DNA of 64,000 nt from Spirabiliibacterium falconis (GTDB lineage Bacteria; Pseudomonadota; Gammaproteobacteria; Enterobacterales; Pasteurellaceae): positions 1 to 64,000 of the forward strand of contig NZ_JABMIJ010000016.1 of the NCBI RefSeq assembly GCF_014885015.1. The letters run 5' to 3'. The translations under genes and the position numbers were made by a program. A model generated the notes under the pieces. It had not been told where the DNA came from. It ran no database searches and saw only the letters and a list, made by a program, of their open reading frames with translations. Below are positions 30,658 through 41,453 of this stretch, piece by piece. Position 1 is the first letter of the stretch. The number at the start of each line of letters is the position of its first letter.

Positions 30658-31209
30658 ATGATGAAAAATACAATGAAAGTGGCAGGATTAACGTTAGCAT
30701 TAGCCTTAACTTCAGCATTTGCACACGCAGAAGAAAATATTGCGTATATTGATTCAGGTGCTATTTTCCAAAATCACCCCGATCGTGAAGCGGTAGCAAA
30801 AAAAATCGATGATGCTCTCAAAGGTCCTGCGGAAAAGCTACAAGCAGCAGAGAAAAAAATCGTTGATAAAATGAAAGCGTTGGAAAAAGAAGCACCAAAA
30901 TTGCGTCGGGCAGACATTCAAAAGCGTGAGGATGAAATCAACAAACTTCGTCAAAGCTATCAAGAGGACCTAAATGCGTTCCAACAGCAAAATGACAAAT
31001 TACAATTTGAAGAACGTGCAAAATTATTGCAAAGCATTCAAGAAGCAACGAATGAAGTCGCAAAAGAGAAAAAATATACTTATGTTATTGATGCGAATGC
31101 CTTGGTCTATGCCGCAGACGGTAAAGATATAACAAAAGAAGTCTTAGATCGCATCAAACCTGCGGAAAAAGCACCAGCAAAAGTGGAAGAGAAAAAAGCA
31201 GGGAAGTAA
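30658..31209 (+). CDS. skp: Periplasmic chaperone Skp (OmpH)
   Basis: A trimeric periplasmic holdase for unfolded outer-membrane proteins. The signal peptide ends at the AHA site near residue 23 (LALTSAFAHA). The mature part is mainly long charged helices (residues about 45-125) forming the tentacles, then a basic Lys/Ala-rich tail. It has 183 residues (E. coli 161), the extra being mostly the tail. Two start codons lie in tandem (30658 and 30661) after AGAAGGA. Placed between bamA and lpxD, as usual. Confidence 0.95.
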   Translation: MMKNTMKVAGLTLALALTSAFAHAEENIAYIDSGAIFQNHPDREAVAKKIDDALKGPAEKLQAAEKKIVDKMKALEKEAPKLRRADIQKREDEINKLRQSYQEDLNAFQQQNDKLQFEERAKLLQSIQEATNEVAKEKKYTYVIDANALVYAADGKDITKEVLDRIKPAEKAPAKVEEKKAGK

Positions 31210-31214
31210 TGTAG

Positions 31215-32240
31215 ATGGCAAGTTATAGCTTAAAGCAACTTGCAGAGCATGTAAAAGGACGCTTGCGTGGAGATGCAAGCGTTACCATTACGAGCATTGC
31301 ACCCCTTGAAAAAGCCAGAGCCAATGAGCTGAGTTTCATAACGAATGCGAAATATCGTGATATATTAGCCCAAAGTCAAGCGGGTTGCTTATTGGTCAAG
31401 GAAGAAGATGTACCATTTTGTGCAGAGCAGAGTAATCTGATTATTATTGCAGATCCTTATGTAGCGTATGCTAAAATTGCACAACTTATTGATACAACCC
31501 CTTCACCCGCTTCAGGTATTGCACAAAGTGCGGTCATTTCATCAAGTGCGGTTTTAGGCAATAATGTCAGTATTGGTGCTAATGCCGTGATTGAAGAGGG
31601 TGTTGTACTGGAAGATAATGTGGTCATTGGTGCGGGCTGTTTTCTAGGTAAGCACTGTCGCATTGGTGCTAACACAAAATTGTGGGCGAATGTGAGTATT
31701 TATCATCATGTACACATTGGTCACGATTGTTTGATTCAATCAAACACAGTCATTGGTGGCGATGGATTTGGTTATGCCAATGAACAAGGACAATGGGTGA
31801 AAATTCCACAAACAGGCAGTGTTAAAATAGGTAATCGTGTTGAAATTGGTGCGTGTACTTGTATTGATCGTGGTGCACTTGATGATACGATTATTGAAGA
31901 TAACGTGATTATTGATAATTTATGTCAAATTGCACATAACGTACATATTGGAACGGGCACTGCGGTAGCGGGTGGCGTAATTATGGCGGGAAGTTTAACG
32001 GTCGGACGTTATTGCCTTATCGGTGGTGCTAGTGTAATTAATGGACATATGAGTATTTGTGATGGTGTAACGATAACTGGCATGGGCATGGTGATGCGCC
32101 CTATTGATAAGCCAGGTGTTTATTCATCAGGTATTCCATTACAAAGCAATAAAGAGTGGCGCAAAACCGCAGCATTAACGCTTAATATCAGTGATATGAA
32201 TAAACGCTTAAAAGCATTAGAGCGAAAAAAAGAAAAATAG
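31215..32240 (+). CDS. lpxD: UDP-3-O-(3-hydroxyacyl)glucosamine N-acyltransferase LpxD
   Basis: Third step of lipid A synthesis: adds the N-linked 3-hydroxyacyl chain from acyl-ACP. An N-terminal uridine-binding domain is followed by a left-handed beta-helix of hexapeptide repeats (about residues 100-290). The catalytic histidine lies in [10 protein letters not shown]. It has 341 residues, like E. coli. Three overlapping or adjacent uptake signals fall in the early helix part. It starts 5 nt after skp. Confidence 0.97.
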   Translation: MASYSLKQLAEHVKGRLRGDASVTITSIAPLEKARANELSFITNAKYRDILAQSQAGCLLVKEEDVPFCAEQSNLIIIADPYVAYAKIAQLIDTTPSPASGIAQSAVISSSAVLGNNVSIGANAVIEEGVVLEDNVVIGAGCFLGKHCRIGANTKLWANVSIYHHVHIGHDCLIQSNTVIGGDGFGYANEQGQWVKIPQTGSVKIGNRVEIGACTCIDRGALDDTIIEDNVIIDNLCQIAHNVHIGTGTAVAGGVIMAGSLTVGRYCLIGGASVINGHMSICDGVTITGMGMVMRPIDKPGVYSSGIPLQSNKEWRKTAALTLNISDMNKRLKALERKKEK

Positions 32241-32281
32241 CAAGTAGAGTCATACTTTTAGTTGAACGTAAGGAAATCACA

Positions 32282-32749
32282 GTGACAGAGCAAGTGGAAA
32301 AAACAAAAGAACAGAAAATAGTGGATATTAACGAGATTATGCAGCTTCTTCCGCACCGTTATCCTTTTTTATTGGTTGATCGTGTCATTGACTTTGAAGA
32401 AGGTAAATGGCTGAAAGCTGTTAAAAATGTATCAGTAAACGAACCTTGTTTTACGGGTCATTTCCCGCAAAAACCTATTTTCCCTGGCGTGTTAATACTT
32501 GAAGCGATGGCACAAGCAACAGGTGTGTTAGCGTTCAAAACGTTGGCATTACCGAAAGATGAGCTTTTTTATTTTGCAGCCATTGATAACGCACGTTTTA
32601 AACGCCCGGTTGAACCGGGTGATCAAATGATTTTAGAAGTACATTTTATCAAAGAACGTCGTGGCGTGACGCGTTTTACAGGGGTTGCGACCGTTGATGG
32701 TAAAATTGTGTGTGAAGCAGAGCTAATGTGTGCCCGTCGGGGTATGTAA
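32282..32749 (+). CDS. fabZ: (3R)-hydroxyacyl-ACP dehydratase FabZ
   Basis: Dehydrates 3-hydroxyacyl-ACP in fatty acid synthesis, and competes with LpxA and LpxD for the same substrate pool. The active-site histidine is in [13 protein letters not shown] and the glutamate in [22 protein letters not shown] is typical. It starts with GTG at 32282, preceded by TAAGGAAA. It has 155 residues (E. coli 151). It lies in the conserved lpxD-fabZ-lpxA order, and lpxA starts 9 nt later. Confidence 0.97.
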   Translation: MTEQVEKTKEQKIVDINEIMQLLPHRYPFLLVDRVIDFEEGKWLKAVKNVSVNEPCFTGHFPQKPIFPGVLILEAMAQATGVLAFKTLALPKDELFYFAAIDNARFKRPVEPGDQMILEVHFIKERRGVTRFTGVATVDGKIVCEAELMCARRGM

Positions 32750-32758
32750 GGAGCAAGC

Positions 32759-33547
32759 ATGATCGATCCATCTGCTAAAATTCATCCTCAAGCTATTGTT
32801 AGTGAGGGGGCAAAAATTGGTGCAGAAGTTGAAATTGGACCATTTTGTGTTATCGGCCCAGAGGTTGAAATCGGTGATCGTACGAAATTGCATTCTCATG
32901 TCGTTGTGAATGGCAATACGAGCATTGGATGTGATAACCAGATTTTTCAATTTGCGAGCATTGGTGAAGTCAATCAAGATTTGAAATATCAAGGCGAGCC
33001 CACTAAAACCATCATTGGTGATCGAAATCGAATCCGTGAAAGTGTCACCATTCATCGTGGTACAGTACAAGGTGGTGGGGTTACACGCGTAGGTAGCGAT
33101 AATCTTTTAATGATCAATTCGCATATTGCACACGATTGTCAGATCAAAAATCACTGTATTCTTGCGAATAATGCAACCCTTGCAGGGCATGTGGAACTTG
33201 ATGATTTCGTGATTGTTGGTGGTATGTCGGCCATTCATCAGTTCGTGATCGTTGGCGCACATGTGATGTTAGGCGGTGGCTCTATGGTAAGCCAAGACGT
33301 ACCACCTTATGTCATGGCGCAGGGGAATCATGCTCGTCCTTTCGGCGTGAACTTGGAAGGGTTGAAACGCAGAGGGTTTGATAAGACAGCAATGCGAGCG
33401 GTACGTAGCGTGTATAAATTAATCTATCGTAGCGGTAAAAGTTTAGAAGAAGTGATCCCTGAAATCGAGCAACTTGCAGAAAAAGAAGCGGCGGTGAGTT
33501 TCTTCCTATCGTTCTTTAAACGTTCAACGCGCGGCATCATTCGTTAA
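32759..33547 (+). CDS. lpxA: UDP-N-acetylglucosamine O-acyltransferase LpxA
   Basis: First enzyme of lipid A synthesis, adding a 3-hydroxyacyl chain to UDP-GlcNAc. A left-handed beta-helix of hexapeptides fills residues 1-185, with the catalytic histidine in [10 protein letters not shown] and the helical C-terminal domain after it. It has 262 residues, equal to E. coli. AAGGAG precedes the start. In most relatives lpxB and rnhB follow at once; here a paired-uptake-signal terminator follows and those genes are 21 kb away. Confidence 0.98.
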   Translation: MIDPSAKIHPQAIVSEGAKIGAEVEIGPFCVIGPEVEIGDRTKLHSHVVVNGNTSIGCDNQIFQFASIGEVNQDLKYQGEPTKTIIGDRNRIRESVTIHRGTVQGGGVTRVGSDNLLMINSHIAHDCQIKNHCILANNATLAGHVELDDFVIVGGMSAIHQFVIVGAHVMLGGGSMVSQDVPPYVMAQGNHARPFGVNLEGLKRRGFDKTAMRAVRSVYKLIYRSGKSLEEVIPEIEQLAEKEAAVSFFLSFFKRSTRGIIR

Positions 33548-33565
33548 TCTTTTTTCCTTCCTCAG

Positions 33566-33599
33566 ACCGCACTTTGCATACCAAAGTGCGGTTTTTTTA
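33566..33599 (+). terminator. Paired uptake signals acting as lpxA terminator
   Basis: ACCGCACTTTG (33566-33576), loop CATAC, CAAAGTGCGGT (33582-33592), then T7. It closes the long bam-lpx transcription unit where lpxB would be expected to follow. Confidence 0.88.
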
Positions 33600-33731
33600 T
33601 TTTAAAATGTAAAGAATACAATAGCATTACAAATGATTGCTTGTTTAATAGCCAAAACTCGCTCATCTCTTAACCGCACTTTTTTGATTTTCTTGCATAA
33701 AAAACACATAAAAACCTTGCAACAAAGGGGC

Positions 33732-33781
33732 TATGATAATAAACTTAGCTAAAAGGTGGGAAAAAGTGGGATTTAGTGGAA
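33732..33781 (+). promoter_or_regulatory. mra promoter region with MraZ-box repeats
   Basis: Three repeats TGGGA (33757-33761), TGGGA (33767-33771) and TGGAA (33777-33781) are spaced exactly 10 bp, matching the known MraZ operator (TGGGN repeated with 5-nt gaps). A TATGATAAT stretch at 33732-33740 supplies the likely -10. The repeats lie just downstream of it and 40 nt before mraZ, so MraZ probably represses its own cluster. Confidence 0.8.
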
Positions 33782-33820
33782 ATTTTTCCTAAAAATTGAC
33801 GTAAGGTAAAAGAGCAAGCA

Positions 33821-34279
33821 ATGTTTCGTGGTGCCACATCAATTAGCTTAGATAGTAAAGGGCGGTTTTCTATTCCGACGCGCTATCGTGCTGAAATTTT
33901 GGCGCAGAACGAAGGACAAATGGTATGTACTGTTGATATTCGTCAGCCTTGCTTGTTGCTCTATCCGTTAAATGAATGGGAAGTGATAGAGCAGCGTTTA
34001 TTGCGTTTGTCTAATTTCGATCCAAATCAACGCCGCTTGCAGCGTGTAATGCTGGGGTTTGCGACAGAGTGCAGTTTAGACAAAAATGGACGCATACTGT
34101 TAAGCCCAACGTTGCGAGAGCATATTCATCTTGAGAAAAATATCAAACTGGTAGGACAACTTAATAAGTTTGAGCTGTGGAGTGAAGCCCAGTGGCTTAC
34201 ACAAATTGATGAAGATATTGCTATCGGTAGCAGTGATACCTTTGCCGCCTCAGAAGAATTAAAGACGCTATCATTGTAA
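33821..34279 (+). CDS. mraZ: Transcriptional regulator MraZ
   Basis: A DNA-binding protein of the AbrB/MraZ swapped-hairpin fold that binds repeats upstream of its own operon and controls the dcw cluster. Both conserved halves are present: [20 protein letters not shown] at the N-terminus and [19 protein letters not shown] in the second half. It has 152 residues, equal to E. coli. The operator repeats lie 40 nt upstream. A 120-nt gap with a strong hairpin separates it from rsmH. Confidence 0.96.
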   Translation: MFRGATSISLDSKGRFSIPTRYRAEILAQNEGQMVCTVDIRQPCLLLYPLNEWEVIEQRLLRLSNFDPNQRRLQRVMLGFATECSLDKNGRILLSPTLREHIHLEKNIKLVGQLNKFELWSEAQWLTQIDEDIAIGSSDTFAASEELKTLSL

Positions 34280-34333
34280 CAAAAAAGAGAAAGACTTATC
34301 TTTCCAGCAATGGTAGTAGCACTAGCAGGGCGA

Positions 34334-34356
34334 GCGGCGTATGTTGGATACGCCGC
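34334..34356. repeat. GC-rich perfect hairpin between mraZ and rsmH
   Basis: GCGGCGTAT (34334-34342) and ATACGCCGC (34348-34356) pair perfectly around a 5-nt GTTGG loop. No T-run follows, so it is not a standard terminator. It could influence mRNA stability or the mraZ/rsmH expression ratio. Confidence 0.85.
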
Positions 34357-34399
34357 GAACCCATTTAATCTTAAATGCTTAAATAATGAGTTCACTACT

Positions 34400-35362
34400 A
34401 TGAGTTCGTCGCCAAATGTAAACACAGGTCATATTACGGTATTACTAAATGAAGCCGTAGCGGGGCTTGCTATAAAAGAAAATGGCGTTTACATTGATGG
34501 CACATTTGGGCGGGGCGGACATAGCCGTACTATTCTCGCCAAGTTGGGGGATCAGGGGCGATTAATTGCCATTGATCGTGACCCGCGTGCGATTGCTGAA
34601 GCGAATACCATTCATGATCCGCGTTTTTCTATTATTCATAGTCCTTTTTCGGCAATTACTGAGATTTGTGCACAGCATCATTTAATCGGCAAAGTTGATG
34701 GAATCTTACTCGATCTTGGGGTTTCTTCCCCCCAGCTAGATGAAGCTGAGCGCGGTTTTAGTTTTATGCACGATGGTCCATTAGATATGCGAATGGATCC
34801 GACACAGGGCGTAAGTGCTCGTGAGTGGCTCGAACACGTTTCAATTGAGGATTTAACGTGGGTGTTAAAAACCTTTGGCGAAGAGCGTTTTGCGAGGCGT
34901 ATTGCAACGGCAATCGTCAACTTTAATCAGCTAGCTAAGCAAACGGGTGAACCGACATTAAACCGCACTTCGCAATTAAGTGAACTCATTGCACAAACGG
35001 TACCGTTTAAAGATAAGTACAAACACCCTGCAACCCGTACATTTCAGGCGATCCGAATTTATATCAATAGTGAATTAGACGAGTTAGAAACAGCTTTAAA
35101 TTCTGCGCTCAGTGTATTATGTGCGGGCGGACGACTGTCTATTATCAGCTTTCATTCTTTAGAAGATCGTATGGTTAAACATTTTTTGAAAAAACAAAGT
35201 AAAGGCATAGATATTCCGAAAGGTTTGCCTGTGCGTGATGATGAGTTTGACCGTAAGCAAACGCTTCGTATAGTGGGGAAAGCCATTAAACCCTCTGAAG
35301 ATGAAGTCCATCATAATCCGCGAGCACGAAGTGCGGTTTTACGCGTGGGAGAAAAGTTATGA
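34400..35362 (+). CDS. rsmH: 16S rRNA m4C1402 methyltransferase RsmH
   Basis: An SAM-dependent N4-methyltransferase acting on C1402 in the 30S decoding centre; formerly MraW. The SAM-binding region is [16 protein letters not shown], and [20 protein letters not shown] and [15 protein letters not shown] are family motifs. I chose the ATG at 34400 (about 320 residues; E. coli 313) from conservation. The frame is open back to 34310, through the hairpin, but that part is unlike the family. No clear ribosome binding site is visible. The stop overlaps ftsL (ATGA). Confidence 0.93.
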   Translation: MSSSPNVNTGHITVLLNEAVAGLAIKENGVYIDGTFGRGGHSRTILAKLGDQGRLIAIDRDPRAIAEANTIHDPRFSIIHSPFSAITEICAQHHLIGKVDGILLDLGVSSPQLDEAERGFSFMHDGPLDMRMDPTQGVSAREWLEHVSIEDLTWVLKTFGEERFARRIATAIVNFNQLAKQTGEPTLNRTSQLSELIAQTVPFKDKYKHPATRTFQAIRIYINSELDELETALNSALSVLCAGGRLSIISFHSLEDRMVKHFLKKQSKGIDIPKGLPVRDDEFDRKQTLRIVGKAIKPSEDEVHHNPRARSAVLRVGEKL

Positions 35363-35682
35363 ACACGACAGTACGCCATCCACTGCGTAAAATTATTATT
35401 GATGATATGTTGTCGTCCAACAAAATTGCGTTGGCACTGTTATTGATGGTCATCGCAAGTGCGGTTGCGACAATTTACATTATTCACCAAACACGTCAGC
35501 TGAATGCACATAACGGCGAGCTGATTTTAGAAAAGCGTGCGTTAGAAAATGATTATGTCAATCTAAAACTGGAAGAGCACGCATTAAATGATAATGTTCG
35601 CATTACAAGTGTAGCGCGAAAAATGCGAATGGGCGGCATAACGAACGAACAGCAAGTGATTATTATTGAGCAAGGGCATTAG
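35359..35682 (+). CDS. ftsL: Cell division protein FtsL
   Basis: A small bitopic inner-membrane divisome protein that pairs with FtsB and FtsQ and activates FtsWI. It shows a short cytoplasmic N-terminus, one membrane helix (about residues 23-42, [20 protein letters not shown]) and a periplasmic coiled coil (about 45-85). It has 107 residues (E. coli 121). It overlaps rsmH by 4 nt and precedes ftsI by 9 nt. Confidence 0.94.
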   Translation: MNTTVRHPLRKIIIDDMLSSNKIALALLLMVIASAVATIYIIHQTRQLNAHNGELILEKRALENDYVNLKLEEHALNDNVRITSVARKMRMGGITNEQQVIIIEQGH

Positions 35683-35691
35683 GGCAGCACG

Positions 35692-37521
35692 ATGAAATTT
35701 TTCTCGAAAAAAACGCAGCGAAAAGGGGCGCATATTCATAAAAAAGCGTCTGCGACAATTAAGCAAAATGCCACGCCAGAAAGTGCTTTTATCAAATGGC
35801 GTTATTATATTGTGATTGGTGCCATTTTTATTGCAATGTTTTTTCTTGTGGCACGCGCAGTAGATTTGCAAATTAATAATGCAGATAAAATGAATTATGA
35901 GGCGGATAAACGATCGCTGCGTACGCAAGCACTGCGTTCAGCACGGGGAATGATTTTGGATCGCAATGGTAAATGGCTTTCCGTGAGTGTGGAAATGTAT
36001 TCTTTGGTTGCCGATCCTAAAGTGATTTTTGAAAAAGGCTCATTGCAGGATGAGGCACGCTGGAAAGCATTGGCGGATGCGTTGAAAATACCCTATAAAA
36101 AAATCAAAGCTAAAATCAGTAAAAATCCAAAAAGCCGTTACATCTACCTTGCTCGTCAAATTACGCCAGAGGTTGCGAAATATGCGCGTGAATTAAAAAT
36201 TCAAGGGATTCAGTTGACCCCAGAATTTCGGCGTTTTTATCCAAAAGTGGAAGAAACAGCCCATTTAATCGGTTTTACTAACATTGATGGCGAAGGTATT
36301 GAGGGAATTGAAAAAAGTTTTAACAAATTATTACTTGGACAAGACGGCTCTCGAACTTACCGCAAAGATGGGCAAGGCAATATGATTGAGGCAGTAGATG
36401 ATACGAAAAAGTATGATGCGCATAATGTCACGCTCAGTATTGATGATCAACTACAATCAATGGCATATCGCTATATTAAAGAAGCTGTGATTGAGAATAA
36501 AGCGGAATCGGGCACGATTGTGTTGGTCGATATTCGCACAGGTGAAGTATTAGCGATGGCAAATGCGCCATCTTATAACCCAAATAATCGTAATACCACT
36601 GTAAAAGCCGATTTGCGTCGCAACCGCGCTATCACAGATACATTTGAACCTGGTTCGACCGTGAAACCATTTGTTGTTTTGACCGCACTTCAACGTGGTA
36701 TTGTCAATAAAAACTCTGTGTTAAATACTCGTCCATTCACAGTCAATGGGCACACGATTCATGACGTGGCGAATTATGACAAACTCTCCATTGCAGGCAT
36801 TCTACAAAAATCCAGTAACGTAGGGGTCAGTCATCTTGCACTTGCTATGCCGCCAACAGCATTAGTGGAAACGTATGAAAAAGCAGGGATTGGCAAACCC
36901 ACAGATCTCGGTTTGGTTGGGGAACAACAAGGGATTTTGCCACATCGTAAGCGTTGGGCCGATATTGAACGTGCTACCATTTCCTATGGTTATGGTTTAA
37001 TGGTGACGCCGCTACAATTAGCACGTGCTTATGTAACGTTGGGCAGTTTTGGCATTTATCGCCCATTATCGATCACAAAAGTGGATCCTCCCGTTATTGG
37101 TACACGCGTATTCCCTGAAAAAACAACACGCGATGTTATTCATATGATGGAAACGGTTGCCTTGCCAGGCGGTGGTGGGGTGGCGGCTGCGGTCAAAGGC
37201 TATCGTGTTGCGGTGAAAACAGGAACTGCTAAAAAAATCGAAGATGGTAAATATGTGAATAAATATATTGCTTATACCGCAGGGGTTGCGCCTGCGAGCA
37301 ATCCTCGTTATGCGCTAGTGGTATTAATTAATGAGCCGAAAGGCGGTAAGTATTACGGTGGGGCAATTTCTGCACCTGTGTTCTCTAAAATGATGGAATT
37401 TACCCTAAGATCACAAAATGTGAAGCCTGATGCCATTAGTGAAAATGACACCGCAACACGCATTATCCGTCTAGATCAACAACAATCTGCGGTCACAATG
37501 CCAACACAGCCAATCAATTAG
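35692..37521 (+). CDS. ftsI: Septal peptidoglycan transpeptidase FtsI (PBP3)
   Basis: A class B penicillin-binding protein that crosslinks septal peptidoglycan with FtsW. One N-terminal membrane helix (about residues 37-58) is followed by a PBP-dimer domain and the transpeptidase domain. The active-site serine is Ser322 in PGSTVKP, the SxN motif is KSSNVG and the third motif is VKTGTAKK. It has 609 residues (E. coli 588). A basic, USS-free N-terminal cytoplasmic tail precedes the anchor. Confidence 0.97.
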   Translation: MKFFSKKTQRKGAHIHKKASATIKQNATPESAFIKWRYYIVIGAIFIAMFFLVARAVDLQINNADKMNYEADKRSLRTQALRSARGMILDRNGKWLSVSVEMYSLVADPKVIFEKGSLQDEARWKALADALKIPYKKIKAKISKNPKSRYIYLARQITPEVAKYARELKIQGIQLTPEFRRFYPKVEETAHLIGFTNIDGEGIEGIEKSFNKLLLGQDGSRTYRKDGQGNMIEAVDDTKKYDAHNVTLSIDDQLQSMAYRYIKEAVIENKAESGTIVLVDIRTGEVLAMANAPSYNPNNRNTTVKADLRRNRAITDTFEPGSTVKPFVVLTALQRGIVNKNSVLNTRPFTVNGHTIHDVANYDKLSIAGILQKSSNVGVSHLALAMPPTALVETYEKAGIGKPTDLGLVGEQQGILPHRKRWADIERATISYGYGLMVTPLQLARAYVTLGSFGIYRPLSITKVDPPVIGTRVFPEKTTRDVIHMMETVALPGGGGVAAAVKGYRVAVKTGTAKKIEDGKYVNKYIAYTAGVAPASNPRYALVVLINEPKGGKYYGGAISAPVFSKMMEFTLRSQNVKPDAISENDTATRIIRLDQQQSAVTMPTQPIN

Positions 37522-37529
37522 GGGAGATT

Positions 37530-39044
37530 ATGCAACGTTTAGCAAATTGGCTCGACATAGAAAAATTACCGAAAGTGCGGTTAAACGCAATGCAGCTTGA
37601 TAGTCGTGCAGTGAATGCCGGCGATGTATTTGTTGCGCTTAAAGGGCATCATAGTGACGGACGCAATTTTATTGCTAATGCAATCGAAAACGGAGCTGTG
37701 CTTGTGTTGGCACAAAGCGAAAAGCGTGATGAGCATTTACATATAACATACGAGCACACTGTGCCTGTGGTGCATTTTTACCAGCTTGACCGTCTGCTAA
37801 GTCAAATTGCTGGCGATTTTTATGGGAATCCAAGTAAAGAAATGTGCTTAATTGGAGTAACTGGCACCAATGGCAAAACAACCGTTGCACACTTATTGAC
37901 CCAGTGGGCAGCCTTATTGGGAAAAACCGCCGCCGTTATGGGCACAATCGGTAATGGACTTTATGGCAACGTGAAAAGTGCGGTCAATACCACAGGTTCG
38001 GCAGTTGAAGTGCAAGCGAATTTGCATGATTTTTGCACTCAAGGTGCACAGATGGCGGTAATGGAAGTGTCATCTCATGGTTTGGTACAACATCGTGTTG
38101 AGGCATTACAGTTTGACGCAGCGATTTTTACCAACTTAAGTCGTGATCATCTTGATTACCATCACACAATGCAGGCTTATGCTGATGCGAAATATCGCCT
38201 GTTTTCTGAGCTGAATGTACAACATCGTATTATCAATTACGATGATCCAATCGGTAAACAGTGGCTTGAAAAATTACCCAGTGCGGTTGCAGTAAGTTGC
38301 CAACCCATTAACCATATTGACCGCACTTTTGTGTATGCAACGCATATTGATTTTCACAGTGAAGGTGCGCGCATTGAGTTCGATTCTAGCTGGGGTAATG
38401 GCGTGCTGGAAAGCAATTTGATTGGACCATTTAATGTCAGTAATTTATTACTGGTCACGGCGACATTATTGCAATTAGGTTACCCACTGACCGCACTTTG
38501 CGAAACGGTTACACAACTCTTTGGTGTATGTGGGCGAATGGAAATGTTTGGCGCGCCACTTCAGCCAACCGTGATTGTGGATTATGCGCATACGCCAGAT
38601 GCGTTGGAAAAAGCGTTACAAGCCGCCAAAATGCACTGCGAGGGGCAATTATGGTGCGTATTTGGTTGCGGGGGGGATCGCGATAAAGGTAAGCGACCAT
38701 TAATGGCGCAGGCAGCGGAACGCTTTGCTGACAAAATTGTAATTACGGATGATAATCCACGCACAGAAGATCCTGAGCAAATTCTATCTGATATTCAAGA
38801 AGGCTTAAAAGATAGCCGTAATGCGGTTTGTATTAGCGGGCGTGAACAAGCCATTTATTATGCAATTACCCAAGCGACGTTTGAAGATGTGGTGGTGGTG
38901 GCAGGCAAAGGGCACGAGGATTACCAAATTATTGGCACAGAGAAATACCATTTTTCCGATCGTGAAGTGGTTTGCACTTATTTAGAACCTAAAACATATG
39001 ATGAAACTAACAACGGCGCAACTTGCGAACATTTTAAATGCTAA
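37530..39044 (+). CDS. murE: UDP-MurNAc-tripeptide synthetase MurE (meso-DAP adding)
   Basis: Adds the third residue to the peptidoglycan stem peptide. ATP-binding [13 protein letters not shown] is near residue 112. The specificity motif DNPRTEDP identifies a meso-diaminopimelate enzyme. The family end is at about the YHFSDREVV stretch, but here the frame runs on for roughly 25 residues and overlaps murF by 47 nt, giving 504 residues (E. coli 495). The tail ([17 protein letters not shown]) reads through the murF start and looks uncharacteristic. Confidence 0.95.
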   Translation: MQRLANWLDIEKLPKVRLNAMQLDSRAVNAGDVFVALKGHHSDGRNFIANAIENGAVLVLAQSEKRDEHLHITYEHTVPVVHFYQLDRLLSQIAGDFYGNPSKEMCLIGVTGTNGKTTVAHLLTQWAALLGKTAAVMGTIGNGLYGNVKSAVNTTGSAVEVQANLHDFCTQGAQMAVMEVSSHGLVQHRVEALQFDAAIFTNLSRDHLDYHHTMQAYADAKYRLFSELNVQHRIINYDDPIGKQWLEKLPSAVAVSCQPINHIDRTFVYATHIDFHSEGARIEFDSSWGNGVLESNLIGPFNVSNLLLVTATLLQLGYPLTALCETVTQLFGVCGRMEMFGAPLQPTVIVDYAHTPDALEKALQAAKMHCEGQLWCVFGCGGDRDKGKRPLMAQAAERFADKIVITDDNPRTEDPEQILSDIQEGLKDSRNAVCISGREQAIYYAITQATFEDVVVVAGKGHEDYQIIGTEKYHFSDREVVCTYLEPKTYDETNNGATCEHFKC

Positions 39045-40368
39045 CCTCATAGGGGCAGAGAATGTCACGGTTTCGTGTGTGAGCACAGATACACGCAAAG
39101 CGTGCTCAGACGCATTATTTTTTGCTCTCAAAGGGGCGAATTTTGATGCCCACCAATATTTAGAAAATGCGGTTGCACAAGGGGCAAATGCACTGGTTGT
39201 AGAGCAACCTGACCGCACGTTAAACGTGCCACAATTAGTGGTAGATAACCCCCAAATGGCACTGGGGCAATTAGGGCATTGGTTGAAAAAAACACTTGCG
39301 CCGAAAACCGTGGCTATGACGGGGTCATCAGGCAAAACGACAGTAAAAGAGATGACGGCAGCCATTTTAGCCCAAAAAGGCAAGGTACTTTTTACGCAAG
39401 GAAATTTTAACAACGATATTGGCGTGCCGTTGACCTTATTGAATTTAACCGAACAGCACGAATTCGCTGTGATTGAGCTGGGGGCGAATCATAAAGGCGA
39501 GATAGCCTATACCACCGCCTTAGTTGAGCCTGATGTTGCCTTAGTCAATAATGTTGCGCCTGCACATTTAGAAGGCTTTGGCTCTCTGGACGGTGTTGCA
39601 CAGGCGAAAGGTGAAATTTACCGTGGATTACCAGCAGATGGCGTTGCGATTATCAATGCTGATTGTAATTATAAAGATAGTTTTTGGCGTGACGATATTG
39701 GCACGCGTCGCTGTTTATCGTTCGGATTAAACAATCCAGCCGACTTTACAGCGCGCGATATTCGCTTGCACGCTAACGGGGCTGAGTTTGAACTGGTAAC
39801 CCCACACGGTAGTATGACAATTCATTCGCCTTATCTTGGTCGTCACAATGTTAGCAATGCCTTGGCAGCGAGTGCACTGGCGATGCAAATGGGGGCAAGT
39901 CTGGCACAGATTAAAGGCGGGCTTGAGCAGCGTAATCGTGTGCCAGGACGGCTATTCCCCGTTCAACTGAGTGAGCATGTTTTGGTAATTGATGACAGTT
40001 ACAATGCGAATGTGGATTCACTTAAAGCGGCAATTAGCGTATTGTCAGCGTCTAATGGTAAGCGCATTTTAGTGGTTGGCGATATGGCTGAGCTCGGTGA
40101 AAATACGCGTGCATGTCATACAGAGGTGGCGACATTTGCACGAGAGGCGAAGTTGGACGGCGTATATAGTTTTGGACATGAAAGTGCGGTCATCAGCCAG
40201 CGTTGTGCTGGACAACATTTTCAAGATAAAACCGCACTTTGCACGGCACTATTGGCACAGATTAATCAGTATGTGGCAGAGCAGCAGCCGGTGGTAATTT
40301 TAGTTAAAGGATCACGCTCACAGCGTATGGAAGAGGTGATCGCACGATTAAAGGATAAAGTATGTTAG
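38998..40368 (+). CDS. murF: UDP-MurNAc-tripeptide:D-Ala-D-Ala ligase MurF
   Basis: Adds the D-Ala-D-Ala dipeptide, completing the UDP-MurNAc-pentapeptide. The ATP loop is [13 protein letters not shown] near residue 104; [12 protein letters not shown] and [13 protein letters not shown] are Mur ligase motifs. It has 456 residues. Tandem start codons at 38998 and 39001 lie inside the murE end. Its own end overlaps mraY by 7 nt. No ribosome binding site is obvious, which fits coupling to murE. Confidence 0.96.
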   Translation: MMKLTTAQLANILNANLIGAENVTVSCVSTDTRKACSDALFFALKGANFDAHQYLENAVAQGANALVVEQPDRTLNVPQLVVDNPQMALGQLGHWLKKTLAPKTVAMTGSSGKTTVKEMTAAILAQKGKVLFTQGNFNNDIGVPLTLLNLTEQHEFAVIELGANHKGEIAYTTALVEPDVALVNNVAPAHLEGFGSLDGVAQAKGEIYRGLPADGVAIINADCNYKDSFWRDDIGTRRCLSFGLNNPADFTARDIRLHANGAEFELVTPHGSMTIHSPYLGRHNVSNALAASALAMQMGASLAQIKGGLEQRNRVPGRLFPVQLSEHVLVIDDSYNANVDSLKAAISVLSASNGKRILVVGDMAELGENTRACHTEVATFAREAKLDGVYSFGHESAVISQRCAGQHFQDKTALCTALLAQINQYVAEQQPVVILVKGSRSQRMEEVIARLKDKVC

Positions 40369-41444
40369 TTTGGTTGGCAGAACAGTTGGTTCAATATCAC
40401 ACGATTTTTAATGTGGTGTCTTATCTTACGTTTCGCTCCATTGTGGCGTTGTTGACCGCACTTATGATCTGCTTATGGATTGGACCGAAAGTCATTCGCC
40501 GTTTACAAATGTTGCAAATTGGGCAAGTGGTGCGCCATGACGGCCCTGAAAGCCATTTTAGTAAACGGGGTACGCCAACGATGGGCGGTGTGATGATATT
40601 GTTTTCCATCGGTGTGAGTACATTGTTGTGGGCCGATTTAAGTAATAGCTATGTCTGGTGTGTACTCTTTGTATTGTTCGGGTATGGCGTAATCGGTTTT
40701 TGTGATGATTACCGAAAAGTGGTTCGCAAAAATACCGATGGATTAATTGCACGCTGGAAATATTTTTGGCTTTCAGTGGTGGCGTTGATTGCCGTTTTTT
40801 GGATGTATGCGATAGGAAAAGACACTGCGGCGACACAGCTTGTTGTACCTTTTTTTAAAGATGTGATGCCGCAGTTAGGCGTGTTCTACATTGTGTTAGC
40901 GTATTTTGTGATTGTTGGCACCAGTAATGCTGTGAATTTAACCGACGGGCTAGATGGCTTGGCGATTATGCCAACCGTGCTGGTGGCGGGGGCATTTGCC
41001 TTGATTGCGTGGGCGACAGGTAATGTCAATTTTGCTGACTATTTGCACATTCCTTATATCAAATTAAGTGCAGAGCTTGCCATTGTATGTACTGCCATTG
41101 TCGGTGCGGGGTTAGGTTTTTTATGGTTTAACACCTATCCTGCTCAAGTTTTTATGGGTGATGTAGGCTCGCTGGCACTTGGTGGTGCGCTGGGCGTTAT
41201 CGCGGTATTAGTACGACAAGAATTTTTATTGGTGATCATGGGGGGAGTTTTTGTGATGGAAACTCTGTCGGTGATTTTGCAAGTGGGGTCATATAAAATT
41301 CGTAAACAACGCATTTTCCGCATGGCACCGATTCACCACCATTTTGAATTAAAAGGTTGGCCTGAACCACGCGTGATCATCCGCTTTTGGATCATTTCCT
41401 TGGTGCTGGTCTTGATCGGCTTAATTACGTTGAAATTGCGTTAA
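40362..41444 (+). CDS. mraY: Phospho-MurNAc-pentapeptide transferase MraY
   Basis: An integral membrane enzyme that makes lipid I by moving phospho-MurNAc-pentapeptide onto undecaprenyl phosphate. It has ten predicted membrane segments in 360 residues, equal to E. coli. The catalytic Asp-rich motifs are [15 protein letters not shown] and [11 protein letters not shown], and the histidine motif is [13 protein letters not shown]. Start overlaps murF by 7 nt. Confidence 0.97.
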   Translation: MLVWLAEQLVQYHTIFNVVSYLTFRSIVALLTALMICLWIGPKVIRRLQMLQIGQVVRHDGPESHFSKRGTPTMGGVMILFSIGVSTLLWADLSNSYVWCVLFVLFGYGVIGFCDDYRKVVRKNTDGLIARWKYFWLSVVALIAVFWMYAIGKDTAATQLVVPFFKDVMPQLGVFYIVLAYFVIVGTSNAVNLTDGLDGLAIMPTVLVAGAFALIAWATGNVNFADYLHIPYIKLSAELAIVCTAIVGAGLGFLWFNTYPAQVFMGDVGSLALGGALGVIAVLVRQEFLLVIMGGVFVMETLSVILQVGSYKIRKQRIFRMAPIHHHFELKGWPEPRVIIRFWIISLVLVLIGLITLKLR

Positions 41445-41453
41445 GGGTTGACG

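Noticed and set aside
34310-34399. Extended N-terminus of RsmH from 34310
   Set aside because: The 30 extra residues are coded by the hairpin region, do not resemble the family and have no ribosome binding site.
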